NCBI GenBank assembly: GCA_023055505.1
Contig: JALIRH010000001.1
Location: 97,929,034-97,993,033, forward strand
DNA from: Callipepla californica brunnescens
Lineage: Eukaryota > Chordata > Aves > Galliformes > Odontophoridae
DNA length: 64,000 nt
Reading direction: 5' to 3'
The notes under the pieces are model-generated. The model did no database searches. It was given only the letters and a program-made list of their open reading frames with translations, and had not been told where the DNA came from. Positions 1-11,026 of this stretch are shown piece after piece; position 1 is the first letter of the stretch; the number at the start of each line of letters is the position of its first letter. The position numbers were made by a program, and so were the translations under genes.

Positions 1-380
1 CCACCATGCCCCTAAACCACCCCATAACTCATCAGTAAGTGGTGTGCACACAGAGTGTTGGTGTGATGAGCAGTGTTTTATAGAGAGGTGTTGAGATTCT
101 AGAAGCCAGGAAGCTCAGGCACCATGGGATGCACCTCTGGATGTCCCAGAGCCTCCTGGCAGCAGTAAGAAGATACTCAGGGCACAATTAGCTCTGGTTC
201 CCCACACCACATAGTACCTCAAACCCATCCGGGGGGGGGGGGGGGCAGCTCTGGCCAGGCTGAACTGATGTCCCACCTTGCTTGGCCTTGAAAACGCAAT
301 GCAACAGAAACATAAAACGTAATATGATTCCACAGAAAAGCCCAGTTACGAGCGGGGCACAGCCCCTGCAGCCTCCCCGC
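1..380. other. Upstream flank of TBC1D4, no gene seen
   Basis: This is non-island sequence of mixed composition before the CpG island. The only strong feature is the G run at 231-245. No splice-bounded coding segment or tRNA-like fold was recognised. The first 60 bases resemble CR1-like wording on the minus strand, but too weakly to call. Confidence 0.5.
231..245 (+). repeat. Poly-G run, 15 G
   Basis: An uninterrupted run of 15 G lies about 430 bases upstream of the TBC1D4 start codon. It could form a G-quadruplex with neighbouring G runs, and it is a place where sequencing or assembly length errors are common. Confidence 0.95.
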
Positions 381-670
381 CTCCTTGTCGTCCCCGTGCC
401 CTTCCTCCCCGCGCCGGGCACTCCCTCCCGGGGCAGCTCCGCGCCGCATCCCGCTCGGGGCGTAGCTTCGGCGCTCCTCCCCGGGGCGGCTCGGAGTGGG
501 CGGGCGGCTCCGCCGTCCTTCCCCGCCCCGCGGGCCGAGCGCGCTCGGGAAGGCGGTGCGGCGGAGCTCGAGCGGAGCGCGGCGGAATGAGCGCGTAGCG
601 GCAGCCCCGTGGTCCCCGCCGCCCGGCTGAGCGCAGGCCCCGCGGCCGCACCTCCACAGCGGCGTCCGCC
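380..670 (+). promoter_or_regulatory. TBC1D4: CpG-island promoter and 5' leader of TBC1D4
   Basis: This stretch is very GC- and CpG-rich. GC boxes (Sp/KLF-type) are visible: GGGGCGG at about 483-489, GGGCGGG at about 498-504 and the reverse form CCCCGCCCC at about 521-529. No TATA box is apparent, as expected for a housekeeping-type CpG-island promoter. The exact transcription start cannot be read from sequence, but it probably lies within this block. The island continues through exon 1 to roughly 1230. Confidence 0.75.
587..598 (+). promoter_or_regulatory. Minimal upstream ORF (Met-Ser-Ala-stop) in the presumed 5' leader
   Basis: ATG AGC GCG TAG at 587-598 ends 72 bases before the main ATG at 671. 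The context has G at -3 but A at +4, so it is a moderate start. If transcription begins upstream of 587, ribosomes would meet this three-codon frame first. Short uORFs of this kind commonly tune translation. Whether it is in the mRNA depends on the unmapped transcription start. Confidence 0.45.
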
Positions 671-1141
671 ATGGAGAAGCCGGCGGAGGGAGAGCCGCTC
701 TCCCACCCGCTGGAGCGGCAGCCCGAGCCGCCGCCGGTTGGGGAGAAGCGCTTCAGGCTGTGGTACGTGGGCTCGGCGTGCCTGGACCGGCGCACCACGC
801 TGCCCATGCTGCCCTGGCTGATGGCCGAGATCCGGAGGCGCGGGCAGCGGCAGGAGCCCGGCGGCGCGTTGGGCGGCGGCGTGCCGGCCCGCGAGGTGCT
901 GCTGCTGCTCGGGTCGCCCACGTTGCGCTGCGTGCCCGCCGGCCCCGCCAGCCCCGGCCCCGGGAGACCCGCCAGCCCCGCGCCCGCCGTCTTCATCTTC
1001 GAGCACAAGGCGCAGCACATCTCCCGCTTCATCCACAACAGCCACGACCTCACCTACTTCGCCTACCTGATCAAGGCGCAGCCCGACAACCCCGACTCCC
1101 CCATGGCCTGCCACGTTTTCCGGGCCACCGACCCCAACCAG
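671..1141 (+). CDS. TBC1D4: TBC1D4 coding exon 1 (residues 1-157)
   Basis: The start at 671 (GCCGCC-like context, G at -3 and +4) gives an N terminus like mammalian TBC1D4: an acidic proline-rich lead, then KRFRLWYVG at residues 26-34, [20 protein letters not shown], and after a variable Gly/Pro/Ala-rich linker (about residues 57-105) [19 protein letters not shown] at 106-124. This is most of the first PTB/PID domain, an adaptor fold reported to bind partner proteins and lipids. The exon ends ...DPNQ with codon CAG at 1139-1141, phase 0, exactly where the family exon 1/2 junction falls (next residues VPDVISS). The linker is shorter and more Gly/Pro-rich than I recall in mammals. The following intron starts GCGAGT rather than GT. 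Confidence 0.96.
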
Positions 1142-1147
1142 GCGAGT
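1142..1147 (+). other. TBC1D4: Non-canonical GC splice donor of intron 1
   Basis: The exon end CAG is followed by GCGAGT. Exon 2 begins GTT CCT GAT after ...CTGTAG, so protein continuity (DPNQ then VPDV) places the junction at 1141/1142. No GT donor within a few bases keeps both the frame and the family residues. The rest of the site matches the U1 consensus well apart from the T-to-C at +2, typical of functional GC-AG introns. Confidence 0.8.
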
Positions 1148-4100
1148 GGGGCCGCGGGAGCTGGGCGGCGGGGAGGTGCTGAGCGCCCGCCGTGCGGGAA
1201 CTGCTTTTTGGGGCCCGGAGGGTCACGCTAAGGACGCCTGGCCGTGCTCGGGAACACTCCTGCAGCCCCGGGTCTGGGTGGAGGAGGTGCTGGGAAAGAG
1301 CCAGCGGGGAGGAAAACGAACAGTAGGGCTCTTTTTCTGCCTCCTGAACGGGCTTTGGCTCACGCATCGCGTGTGCCAGGAGCAGCTCCTTGCCGCTCCT
1401 CGTCTGGAGGTGAGACAGGCGGCTGCAGCCGTCGGTGTTTAGTGTATTAGTTCTGATTTGAGACACTGCCAGAGCTTGTTACATCGGAGGGATTTTGATA
1501 GTAGCTGCGGGTTGAGCCGTCCTCGGGGCAGGACAGGAGGCATCCCATGCAGAGGTGACTGTGCAGCTTGTTGGCAGCTGCAGCCCTGCTGAGCTCTGCC
1601 AGGAGAGCAGAACTTGGGGTCAGGAGGGAGCACGCGGAAGGAGCGTGAAACGGAGGCAAGCTGGCAGCCAAGATGTCCTTTTATGAGTGTGACCACAGGG
1701 GCTGAAGGAACCAAGGCTGCTGGCTGGAGACATTGGATTTAACATTATTTATTGGGTTGCTGTGATCAGGAGCCGTGATGTGGGACAGCGCTGTGCTGTG
1801 AGATCCTGGCTGTGAATTACCCTCGCACATAGTATTTCTTGTGTTTGTGTTTATACTTGGGATGCTTGTTTTTGATTAAACCATTTATCTGTATGTCTTT
1901 GTTCCTTGGGGTGAACGTCCTTATGTGCATAGTATTAGTGCAAAGAGATACTATAGGAAAAGACCTCCTATTGAAGAAACGCATTATTCTGACTCCATTC
2001 CCTTTTAATGCCCCTATCTTGTTCCGACAGCATAGTCAATATTTTATCAGCAGTATGTGTTTTTTAACTTTTTAACCGTTAATAAAGAATAAAAGGCCCT
2101 TACACAAAGGTTGCTTGGCTCAAGCTCCTAAGCAGAGAGCCCTATCAGAGGTAGTAGATGCGCAGCCAGCAGTGCAATTCATGGGTTTCTAACAGACATT
2201 TTTTCAGGTACCAAAAAGGAAATAAAAGTTATGTTACCAGCTGGAGAAGCTCGGTGGGCTCAGTCTGTGCAGCACTCTGCCCCAAGTCCCTCCTCAGCCC
2301 CAGTTCTGAGTAGATGAAGCCAGGCTGGGAGTTGCTAGTACCAAAGATCTTCTTTTGGAGATAATTTATTATAAAGCAGGTGCTGTTCTTGCATGCTTTC
2401 AAGATCTTTACATGCACGCTTCTGATTCATCGTGGCTATGTGAACTTCGTGATGCATATTAGTTTAGAAATTATTTTTTACATCTGTTTTCTTAAGATGA
2501 CTTTGTTTTCGGTCTTGGTGCTGTGGTTCCTTCCAGTCAGCACAAGTTGGCACTGCTGCCAAGAGAAGGGGTCCTGCCCTCCTCCGCTCAGGCACTCATC
2601 CCTTCCTTCTGGCCTTGTCCTTGTGCCAGCACAGCGTGCACAGTCAACAGGGAATTTGCTGGGTTGGCTTCTGAACACTTCCTTTGTTTGCTGTCCTGTG
2701 CAGCACTTTGTTAGCACAGGTATGCCGGAGGCTTGAGGTAGGAAGGAGCAGCCAGGGATAGGAAGGGTGGGATGGCCTTTTGGTGGCTGTACTGACGTCA
2801 GGCCTAGCCTAAGGTAGCCACAGAGCCGTGGTGTTATTAGTGTGGTGGTATGGGTTTTAGAAGCACGCTGGGGTTGCTCCGGATTGAAGAAGGGTGCTGT
2901 CCTGTGGTCTGTGGCCTAGAGGACAGCTCACCATCATTTTCACTGGCAGATGAAACCATCAAAATAACATGGTAACAACTGGCTTCCAAGATCATAGTGC
3001 TGGTGAAGTAATTGGAGATCTGGCCTGGTAGAAATTTAGTCTTTGAGCCCATCGCTTTGCCCACCAGATGCGTTCCACCATGTCTAGGATGTGCATGCAT
3101 TCTCCATTGCTATGAAATGAGCTGTTAAACACGAAAGAAGCCAGTACTTCTTTGCAGTTCCTACAGGGCCAGTCGAAAGCCAATGAAGTACGTGCTCTGA
3201 TAACATCAGGTAGGAAGACAGCGTATTTTAATGTTATTTCCTTTGACTGAAGAAAATATCAGTTGAAAACCTTCAACTTGAGGGTAGAGTCGGTGGGTTC
3301 CTGTTTTGGAGCAGTAACTTAGTGTCAGACCAGAGCTCAGCTGTCAGCATGGGGGTGAATGCCAAGATACTTTAGTTGGGGGACCCTTTCTTTTGACTTC
3401 GAGGGGAGGGGAGGCTCCTGGAGCTCTCTGACTGGCTGGAGTGGGAACAAAAGATTTTTCTTCTTTTCCTTTGGAATTAGTGCTGTGTTTGCTGCTTCTG
3501 TTAACTTCTGAAGGCAGCAGCCAGCTGAAGTGCACGAGGGTATCTGTCTGTCTTAGTGCTGGCTAGCAGCTTCTTAGCAGCAGCCAGGGATGTTTGTTCT
3601 GCGCTGCTGTCATTTGAGAATTACGTGGGATGCACAGAGTATGTCTGCAGACTTAAATGACAGCATTGTCTCTTTTTAAATTTGGCTGATTGTCTAAACA
3701 ACCACAGGAACAGATTGGGTTTTTTTGGTTGCTGTTGTAAAGCAACTTCTAAGTAGAGCAGGCATGCCCTGCTGTTAGCCACCAAGAAAAGCCCCTCTAC
3801 AGTACTGTTTTCTATGAGTCATTTATTTATTTATTAACCATGGAACACCACATTTCTTGTATAAAACAGATTTTGATTGAGATAGATTCATGTTGTTTGG
3901 CAGTTGCCCTGAGTTTCCTGATCTCCGGGAGGAGGACTGATCTGCTTTTACACTTCTTTTTTCCTTACAGTTTTCTAATTGTTTCACTCTTCTTAATACT
4001 TGAGCCCTTCTAATGAGCTGTTGCTTTTGTTTAACTTCAGCTTGCTCCTTGTATCTAATTATGCTGTAACTGATCCTTATTGGTGTAGATGCATAATCAT

Positions 4101-4640
4101 AGCTTCCTCCAGTGAAGCAGAAACTTACTTGATGCATTTTGTGCTTCTTGTAGAAAATTTATAAGCAGTGATCTGTGTATACTGCTATAGGGTTTCAAGA
4201 CCAGTCTGAACTGGCCTCGAAAGAAAACTGCTGTATTGTACAGACCTCAGTATGGTTGAGCTTTTGTGAGTCTCAGACACATCTGTGGCGTTCTGCTGTA
4301 GCCACAAGTTCTTGGGACAAGGCTGTCTCAAGCCAAAGTAGAAGTAGTGGAGAGTTTTGCTGACCAAGCTGTGGTAGCAGCTGGAGAGGCAGAGGGCTGG
4401 AGATGAGAGAGGAAGGCAGTCTCCCTGAAGCCCAGATCCATGCTCTGTAGTCACTGCACAGGCTCAGTCAGAATGGTTTGTCTATTGCAAGTACCGTCTG
4501 TAAGATAATATGTTGCAGCAAAGCAAGGCTGTAGGACAGCTTGTTGTGAAAAAGAAGACATCAGTACAAAATCACTAGCTTCCATTGCCTGAAGAAGGCT
4601 TATATGATATAATAAAATCACTTATTCACTTATTCAAGGA
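1142..4640 (+). other. Intron 1, proximal part
   Basis: The first roughly 100 bases still belong to the CpG island. After that the sequence is ordinary intronic DNA with no repeat I can name. A perfect CRE octamer TGACGTCA sits at 2793-2800. Open frames here are short and lack a convincing exon pattern. Confidence 0.6.
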
Positions 4641-4734
4641 CAGGAACCTGCTTATTCAACAAGGAACCTGCTTTGGCAAGGGGGTTGGACTCGATGATCT
4701 CTTGAGGTCCCTTCCAACCCCTGTGATTCTATCA
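4641..4734 (+). mobile_element. CR1 LINE 3' end fragment (sense)
   Basis: It reads GGTTGGACTCGATGATCTCTTG, then GGTCCCTTCCAACCCCTGTGATTCTATCA, the characteristic CR1 3' UTR and tail. It is severely 5'-truncated, as usual for this family. Just upstream (about 4618-4675) the words CTTATTCA and AGGAACCTGCT recur, a small local duplication at the 5' junction. Confidence 0.85.
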
Positions 4735-7700
4735 TAATAAAATCACACTCTGGAAGGCTTGTGATTAGAAAGTGTAAGTTAGAAACGTGAAGAAGGTTAG
4801 TGAACTTCCTATTCAGCTTTGTTTTATGGTTTAATTTTTATGTGACTTACAAGCATATGCTGAATTCATGCAAATTCTTGGAAGTTCATATGTACAGCAC
4901 TCTTTCAATTAATATTAAAGAGTATTGCAGGGGTTGAGTCATCAGATAAGCTGTGTTTTGAATAGGGATAACCAACATGATGGAAAAGAATGGGCTTTGA
5001 AGGAGATGAGAGAGATGCACGGCTTGGTTAGGTAGACTTGAGCATGTTGCATAAGGAAGAGGTAACCCTTTTCCATGGGAAAGATTGGTTTTCCCAGTTT
5101 TATCAACAAAACAAGATGTGGAGAGATGAAAACAGTTTTTTTCCTGTGTGGGTTAGAATTTCATTTGTCAGTTGAGAAACTGATGGCTCAAAACAAAATG
5201 GATGCTAAAGACTTGCAATGAATGCAGAATTGTTCTGCCAGCAGCCTCATTATCGCCAGCCTACATGGGCTACAAAGGCTGAAAACTCTTGGCTGTCATT
5301 GCTTTGGTTTAAAAAAATGTCTGACAAAGTTTAGGAAATGGAACTGAAAGTTGAGAGCTTAAGGTTTCGTTTTTGTTTTCCTTAACATCAGAATCAGCAG
5401 TTTTTTTTTTTTTTCCTCAATGAGTACGTTTCATTTTGGGCTTGTTCATCTATCTTTAATTTCCAGATCTGACAAAAACTAACTGTCCATGATAGTTTTC
5501 TGCTAAGTCTCCAGTTGAAGGAATAATAAAACCAAGTTTGTTAACTGTTTCTATGGACTGCTGTTTAGCCTTTTATCTCTGATAAATGTTCAGAAAAAGA
5601 GGAGTGATTGTGTTCTCTTACCTGCTGAATTTGTGCGTGTCATTCATTCATTTTTCCTTTTACAGTTCTGAAAACCACTCAGTGATTTGGGAACAGAAGG
5701 AATGTTACTAGGGACTGCATTTTCAGAAAGATCAAGTAAAACATAGGATGAGAAATATATGAAATGATACAAGCTCAAGGCTGTTTGTTGTAAAGAAAGG
5801 AGCTTGTGTGTGCACCATATCAAACTTCCTCTTCTGCAGTTGTTTCTGCGTTCTTCTATTCTGTTTCTCAAATTTCAAAAATCATTAAATAGAAAAATAA
5901 CCGCCACAGAGTTTGGCTAGATTATGTATATGTTGGCAGTAGGGAGAAGCCGATTTCTAGGCTAATTTCCAGACCAAAGTTAGTCTTTATGAAAGTGAAT
6001 GTTAAAAACTTTTGATTTCTGTCAGCCATTGTAGGACGGCAGCATGTGTGACTGCTTCCCATCTCCACTCTTTCTTAGAGGCTGGAATTGCTTTTGATGT
6101 GTACAGTCCACCCATTCTTTGCATTCCCATTTAGCTCGGATCTCTCTGAGCATCTTGAGTTTCTGTGAGAAAGTGAGGTAAACTCAGATGAATTTCAGAG
6201 GTCAGGTGTGGAGGCTGCTGTCTGTGCTGCCTAGGCTGTGGGTCATAGAACTTCTAGCAGTGCTGGTTTGGTCCCCTCGTGGCACCAGCTCTCTGTCCTC
6301 TGCCACCTGGTTCTGGTTTTCTTTGTGTTTTTTTTTTTTTTTTTTTTTTTTTTTTGTGGTTTCACATACTCTTTCAAATTCAGAGAAGGGGGGGGGAGGG
6401 GGGAAGGAAGAGTTTTTCTGTGTAAAGACTTGCATCATTTGTCTCAACTTTGAATTATGGCACTGCCTACCTCCACTGGCTGCAGTGTTCTGGGGCACGG
6501 TTAGAGGTTGCAAAGGACATGATAGGATACAAAGGCCAGACTTGCTGGAGGTCTTGTAGAAGTCATAAATAATGCAGTGATTGCAGGCAGCTGGACAGCA
6601 AAATGAAGGGAGCAGAGTGAAGTAACTTAAATCTGTGATCTTCTGCTCTGTAAAAACTGTAATGCCGTGCCTACCACCTTACTTTTTTTTTTTGGTGGGG
6701 GGGGGCATAAGTAGGTACATTCAGATCATATATAATAACGTGGCTTCCAAATAAATCAGAGCATCAGTAATGCAAGAAACTGTGTGATCACATTGTGAAC
6801 AACTGTGTCTGCTCTGAGGAAGTCTACAAAGTGTAGGAAGACAGTGAGGAGTGTTAGAAAGGAACTGAAAGCTTGAATTGCACAGATGGTGTCATCGAGG
6901 CTGCACAAAGGATGTGATCTGTTTTGGTTACCAGACAACGCACATTGCTTTTGTGTATGAATGTGTTCATTGGTGAGTATGTTTCTCCTTTCCAGGTGTT
7001 TTAAATAGGTGACAACTGGTTGGTCAGTGAGGTGGGCAAACAGACAGACATGGCTGTCCTGTCGGTCTGAGAGTAGTCTGGTAATTCAATCTTCCTCTCA
7101 GCATTTGTCAGAGGTAAGCCTGTTTGTTCCATCAGGGATTAGTGCTAGTAGTATATTTAGGACTACAGGGAAAACAATGTGAAACAAACAGACAAGCCAC
7201 CAAACAAACACAAGCACATGCAGACATCCCCAAGGGCTCAGTGTAGCCCAAATCACAGTCTCAGCTTTTTAGTCCTTGCGTGCTTTCAAGACTTAAAAAA
7301 TCCAGTCAGTCTTCATTTTGAGCACAGCTGTGCTTTACCAGTACATCTACTGGCATCTGAAGCCATGCTCCCTCCCCTCTACTTCTCTGCCTGGTGTGAT
7401 TGTCCTGCTGTTTGAAGTGAGGCCTACTTGAAGCCATCTCTCTTAGCAGTGAAACTACTACTTGGTCCTGCCCTCCCTGCCGCAAGGAATTAGGGCTCCT
7501 GATAAGTTAATTGCTGTGTTCTCTGGAATGGTGGTGTTGGTGGGATTACTCTGTTCTCTGGGCAGAGAAGATGCAGCAGAGATGGGTTCTTTTGTCCCTC
7601 CTGAAGTGCAGTGTTATATGTTGACTTCAGCTGCAGTACTTAAACATATCTCTTCTGTTCTTATGCTTGTCTTCAGTTCCGTAAGCCAACTGAATAAAAG

Positions 7701-9473
7701 CCTGAGGTATACTTCAGAAGCTGTCGTACCATGAGGACTGTTCAGGCAGTGCAGATTATATATACTAAGTACATGTAGAACATGTCTTAAACTGTGTTTT
7801 TCTGTTTAAAGCATTTGAAAGGTGTCACATTAATAAGCAGTTACCTGGATGCATTGCAATTCTGTTGAGCTTGAATAAGACAGGCAAAATATTTCAGTTG
7901 ATTAACTGCAGAAAAAGAAGTGATGTGTTTTGCTTCATTGGATTCTCAATTGCGTTTAGAAGTTCTGCTTATTGCTTCCAAGGAATTCTACCTACTAAAC
8001 CACATTTCCTGGCTTTATTAGTTACTTGTAGCAGTGAGTTATCTTCACGCCTGTTCAAAAGGATTGCTTTCTCACAGAATTTTTAATTATGCTTTCTATC
8101 ATTCTGTTTCTTTGCACTGACATAATTTTAGAAATGACTCTTCTGAAGAAGTGGAAGGGTGACACGGTAAGGTTTTTTAAGCTTTGCATCTCTGGAACCG
8201 CTGACTGTACAGCATTGGGCACGTATTGCACTTTACTGAGGGATTAAATTAATTTTTTAATGTAAACAAGGAGGATCCTTGTTCAGAGTTCAAAGGCTGT
8301 ATGGAAAGGCTCGTAAAAGCTACTAGATGATGAGATAAAACCAATCCCATACAAGCTTGTATTTTTCCCTACTCCCCCATTTTTTCTGTGGTTTTCCTCC
8401 TGCTGTTGCCACTTACTTTTATTTAAAGTGGGTTTCAGTCACGTAGTTCATTTCTGCACACTGATAAACCTTAACAACGAATCCGTTCAGTTAAAATGAC
8501 CCGGGTTATGTTTTAATTCATTACTCCTCTTGGCAAGAACGTGTAGATCTGCACGGTGCTGTTTAGAGATCTGTGATGTATCTAAAAACATGTTGTGGTA
8601 AGTAGGAATATTATCCTCTGGGGCATAGCAATGACTGCCTTCCAGACTGTTCACAGTTTTGTTTTTCCTAGCGAGGATAATAAATATTTAATTTTTTGGG
8701 ATGCTGATGTTAAATATACTTCATGTACTCTGTGACTTCGATATGGGTTTCCTGTTGTGTTCATTTTAAAAAGAAAAAAGCAGTGTCCCATGAACGTTGT
8801 GAGCAGCCAGTGGTCTGTGGGTTTTAAACCAGAGTAAATATTGAAGACACAGAGCAGTGAAAGACTAGGGCATGTGATGTTGTAACTCATTGAAACATTT
8901 ATATATGCCTTCTCATGGCTTGTTTCTTGCTTTGGCTTGATTATTCATAAAACTGGAAATGAAATTGCGCTGGAACTTCCAAAGAAAAATAGAAGCAGGA
9001 TAGCACAACCTAATTGGGCTGTCTTTGCCAGAGAGAAAACAAGTTGCTTTCTTTAGGACCGCTCTTCTGGAAGTGTAGAAACAAAGAAGCACACACATTC
9101 TGGCTGTGCTCTGTGCTGAAGGTTGGTGTACGACCTTCAAGTTGATGTGTATGGGTGGACTGCAGTGCCTGAAAAGCTCAGTGATTCCTGCCTGCCCTGC
9201 TCTATCATAGCATGCAAAATTAGGAGCTTGGTAGTGTTAAGACATATAAATTAATTCCTGCTAGCACACAGATTAGAAAGAAACAGTACTGTGTGTACAA
9301 AGTGCTTCCAAGCTTGGCAGTGGAATTAAATATCAGACTGCAGTCAACATTACAGTACTTTTGTGACAATTCAAGCAGTTTAGGACACTGTTTCCCATAC
9401 AAGCCCTTGTAATTGCACTAAGGAAAATAAATAAACAAGAAAAAAACTGAAATAAGCAGCAAAAGGCAATTTC
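4735..9473 (+). other. Intron 1 stretch without recognised genes
   Basis: AT-rich intronic sequence with homopolymer tracts (T run at about 5401-5414; T28 at 6328-6355; G-rich purine tract at about 6388-6402). No CR1 or LTR piece was recognised. Open frames up to about 120 codons occur but carry the homopolymers and look like chance. Confidence 0.55.
6328..6355 (+). repeat. Poly-T tract, 28 T
   Basis: An uninterrupted T28 in intron 1, followed shortly by a G-rich purine run. It may be the reverse-strand A-tail of an old insertion, but no element body was recognised beside it. Confidence 0.9.
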
Positions 9474-10499
9474 ATAGATTCATAGATACATTAGGTTGGA
9501 AAGGACCTACAAGATCATCTAGTCCAACCATCCTCACACCACCATCCCTACCCACCAAGCTACTAAATCAAATCCCTTAGCACCTCATCTAAACGCTTCT
9601 TGAACAGCGCTAGGGACGGTGCCTCAACCACCTCCCGAGGCAGGCCATTCCAGTGCCTTACCACTCTCTCAGAGAAGAAATTTTTCCTCAAATCTAATCT
9701 AAATCTTCCCCGGCGCAACTTGTGGCCATTCCCTCTCGTCCTGTCATTAGTTACCTGGGAGAGGAGGCTGACCCCCTCCACCACAGCCTCCCTTCAGGAA
9801 GTGGTAGAGTGCAATGAGGTCTCCTCTGAGCCTCCTTTTCCCCAAACTAAACAATCCCAGCTCCTTCAGCCGCTCCTCGTAAGACTTGTGCTCCAGACCC
9901 CTCACCAGTTTTGTTGCCCTTCTCTGAACACGCTCCAGGGCCTCGATGTCTCTCTTGTAGTGAGGGGCCCAAAACTGAACACAGTACTCGAGGTGCGGCC
10001 GCACCAGAGCTGAGTACAGGGGGATGATCACCTCCCTGCTCCTGCTGGCCACACTATTCCTAATACAGGCCAGGATGCCATTGGCCTTCTTGGCCACCTG
10101 GGCACACTGCCGGCTCATATTGAGCCGAGCATCAACCAACACCCCTAGGTCCTTTTCCTCCATACACTTTTCAAGCCATTCTGCCCCAAGCCTATAGCAC
10201 TGCATGGGGTTATTGCGGCCAAAGTGCAGGACCCGGCACTTGGCCTTATTGAACCTCATCCCATTGACCTCAGCCCAGCTGTTCAGCCTATCCAGATCCC
10301 GCTGAAGAGCCTCCCTACCCTCAGGCAGATCGACACATCCTCCCAACTTGGTGTCATCTGCAAACTTACTGAGGGTACACTCAATCCCCTCGTCTAGGTC
10401 ATCAATAAAGATATTAAACAAGACGGGCCCCAATACCGACCCTTGGGGGACACCACTTGTGATGGGACGCTAGCTGGACTTAACTCCATTAACCACTAA
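9474..10499 (-). mobile_element. CR1 LINE, 5'-truncated, with the C-terminal part of the reverse transcriptase frame
   Basis: On the minus strand this carries about 1 kb of CR1. A coding frame from 10433 to 9747 includes the reverse transcriptase catalytic box FADDTKL and downstream [14 protein letters not shown] and [18 protein letters not shown], typical of CR1 pol thumb/connection sequence. It ends in another frame (9784-9563; [33 protein letters not shown]), so one frameshift at about 9750-9785 separates otherwise continuous coding. The 3' UTR then ends in ATCTATGAATCTATGAA-type tail units at about 9474-9490. The 5' part (endonuclease and the first RT motifs) is missing, so it cannot transpose on its own. 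Few internal breaks suggest a fairly young copy. Confidence 0.92.
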
Positions 10500-10618
10500 T
10501 GATGCTGTTGTTTTTGGTTTGCAAATTCTTTAGGACGTTTAGGTGAGGTTTTTGTGGAACATGCCGCTCTTTCTGTTGCATTTGGTTTAGGCTCGTGTAA
10601 CAGGACTTTGTTTTCTTA

Positions 10619-10740
10619 GAATCACAGCATTACCAAGGTTGGAAAAAACCTGCAAAATCATCCAGTCCAACCGTCTGCCTGTCACCAGTGGTTCTTTCTG
10701 AACCATGTCCCTCAACACGACGTCTAAACATCCCATTTTT
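10619..10740 (-). mobile_element. CR1 3' end fragment (antisense)
   Basis: TTAGAATCACAGCATTACCAAGGTTGG, then AAATCATCCAGTCCAACC and ACCATGTCCCTCAACACGACGTCTAAA, is the reverse complement of a CR1 3' end. It is older and of a different subfamily from the 9474-10499 copy just upstream. Confidence 0.85.
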
Positions 10741-10907
10741 TGTAGAGAAATTTTTTAAACAATGTGCCTTCTGTAGAAAATACTTGTGGTCTGACATCGT
10801 GCTTGTATTCAATGGGGGTCGCTTGATCTTCTGTACAGCAGAACTGCCAGCTTGAGCACTGCAAAGCAGTTTGTAAATAGGAGCTTCTTGTTTTGTAAAC
10901 CATCTGC

Positions 10908-11026
10908 AGGTTGGATGGGGCCCCGGGCAGCCAGATTTAGTGGTTGGCAGCCCTGCACGTGGCAGGGGGTTGGAGCTCCATGATCTTTGATATCCCTTCC
11001 AGCCTAAGCTGTATCATCATTCTGTG
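10908..11026 (+). mobile_element. CR1 3' end fragment (sense)
   Basis: GGGCAGCCAGATTTAGTGGTTGGCAGCCCTGC, GGGGGTTGGAGCTCCATGATCTT and CCCTTCCAGCCTAAGC...ATTCTGTGA follow the CR1 3' UTR order. This is the third CR1 piece within 1.6 kb, in opposite orientation to its two neighbours. Confidence 0.85.

Noticed and set aside
346..1053. 235-codon minus-strand open frame over exon 1
   Set aside because: Same antisense effect in another frame; no start context, splice sites or family match.
188..1114. 308-codon minus-strand open frame across the CpG island
   Set aside because: It is the antisense shadow of TBC1D4 exon 1 and its GC-rich leader; the product is Ala/Gly/Arg-rich low complexity, as GC-rich antisense frames usually are.
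3823..4137. 104-codon minus-strand frame with a K/Q/R-rich helix-like middle
   Set aside because: No splice or promoter context and no recognisable family; length is within chance for this window.
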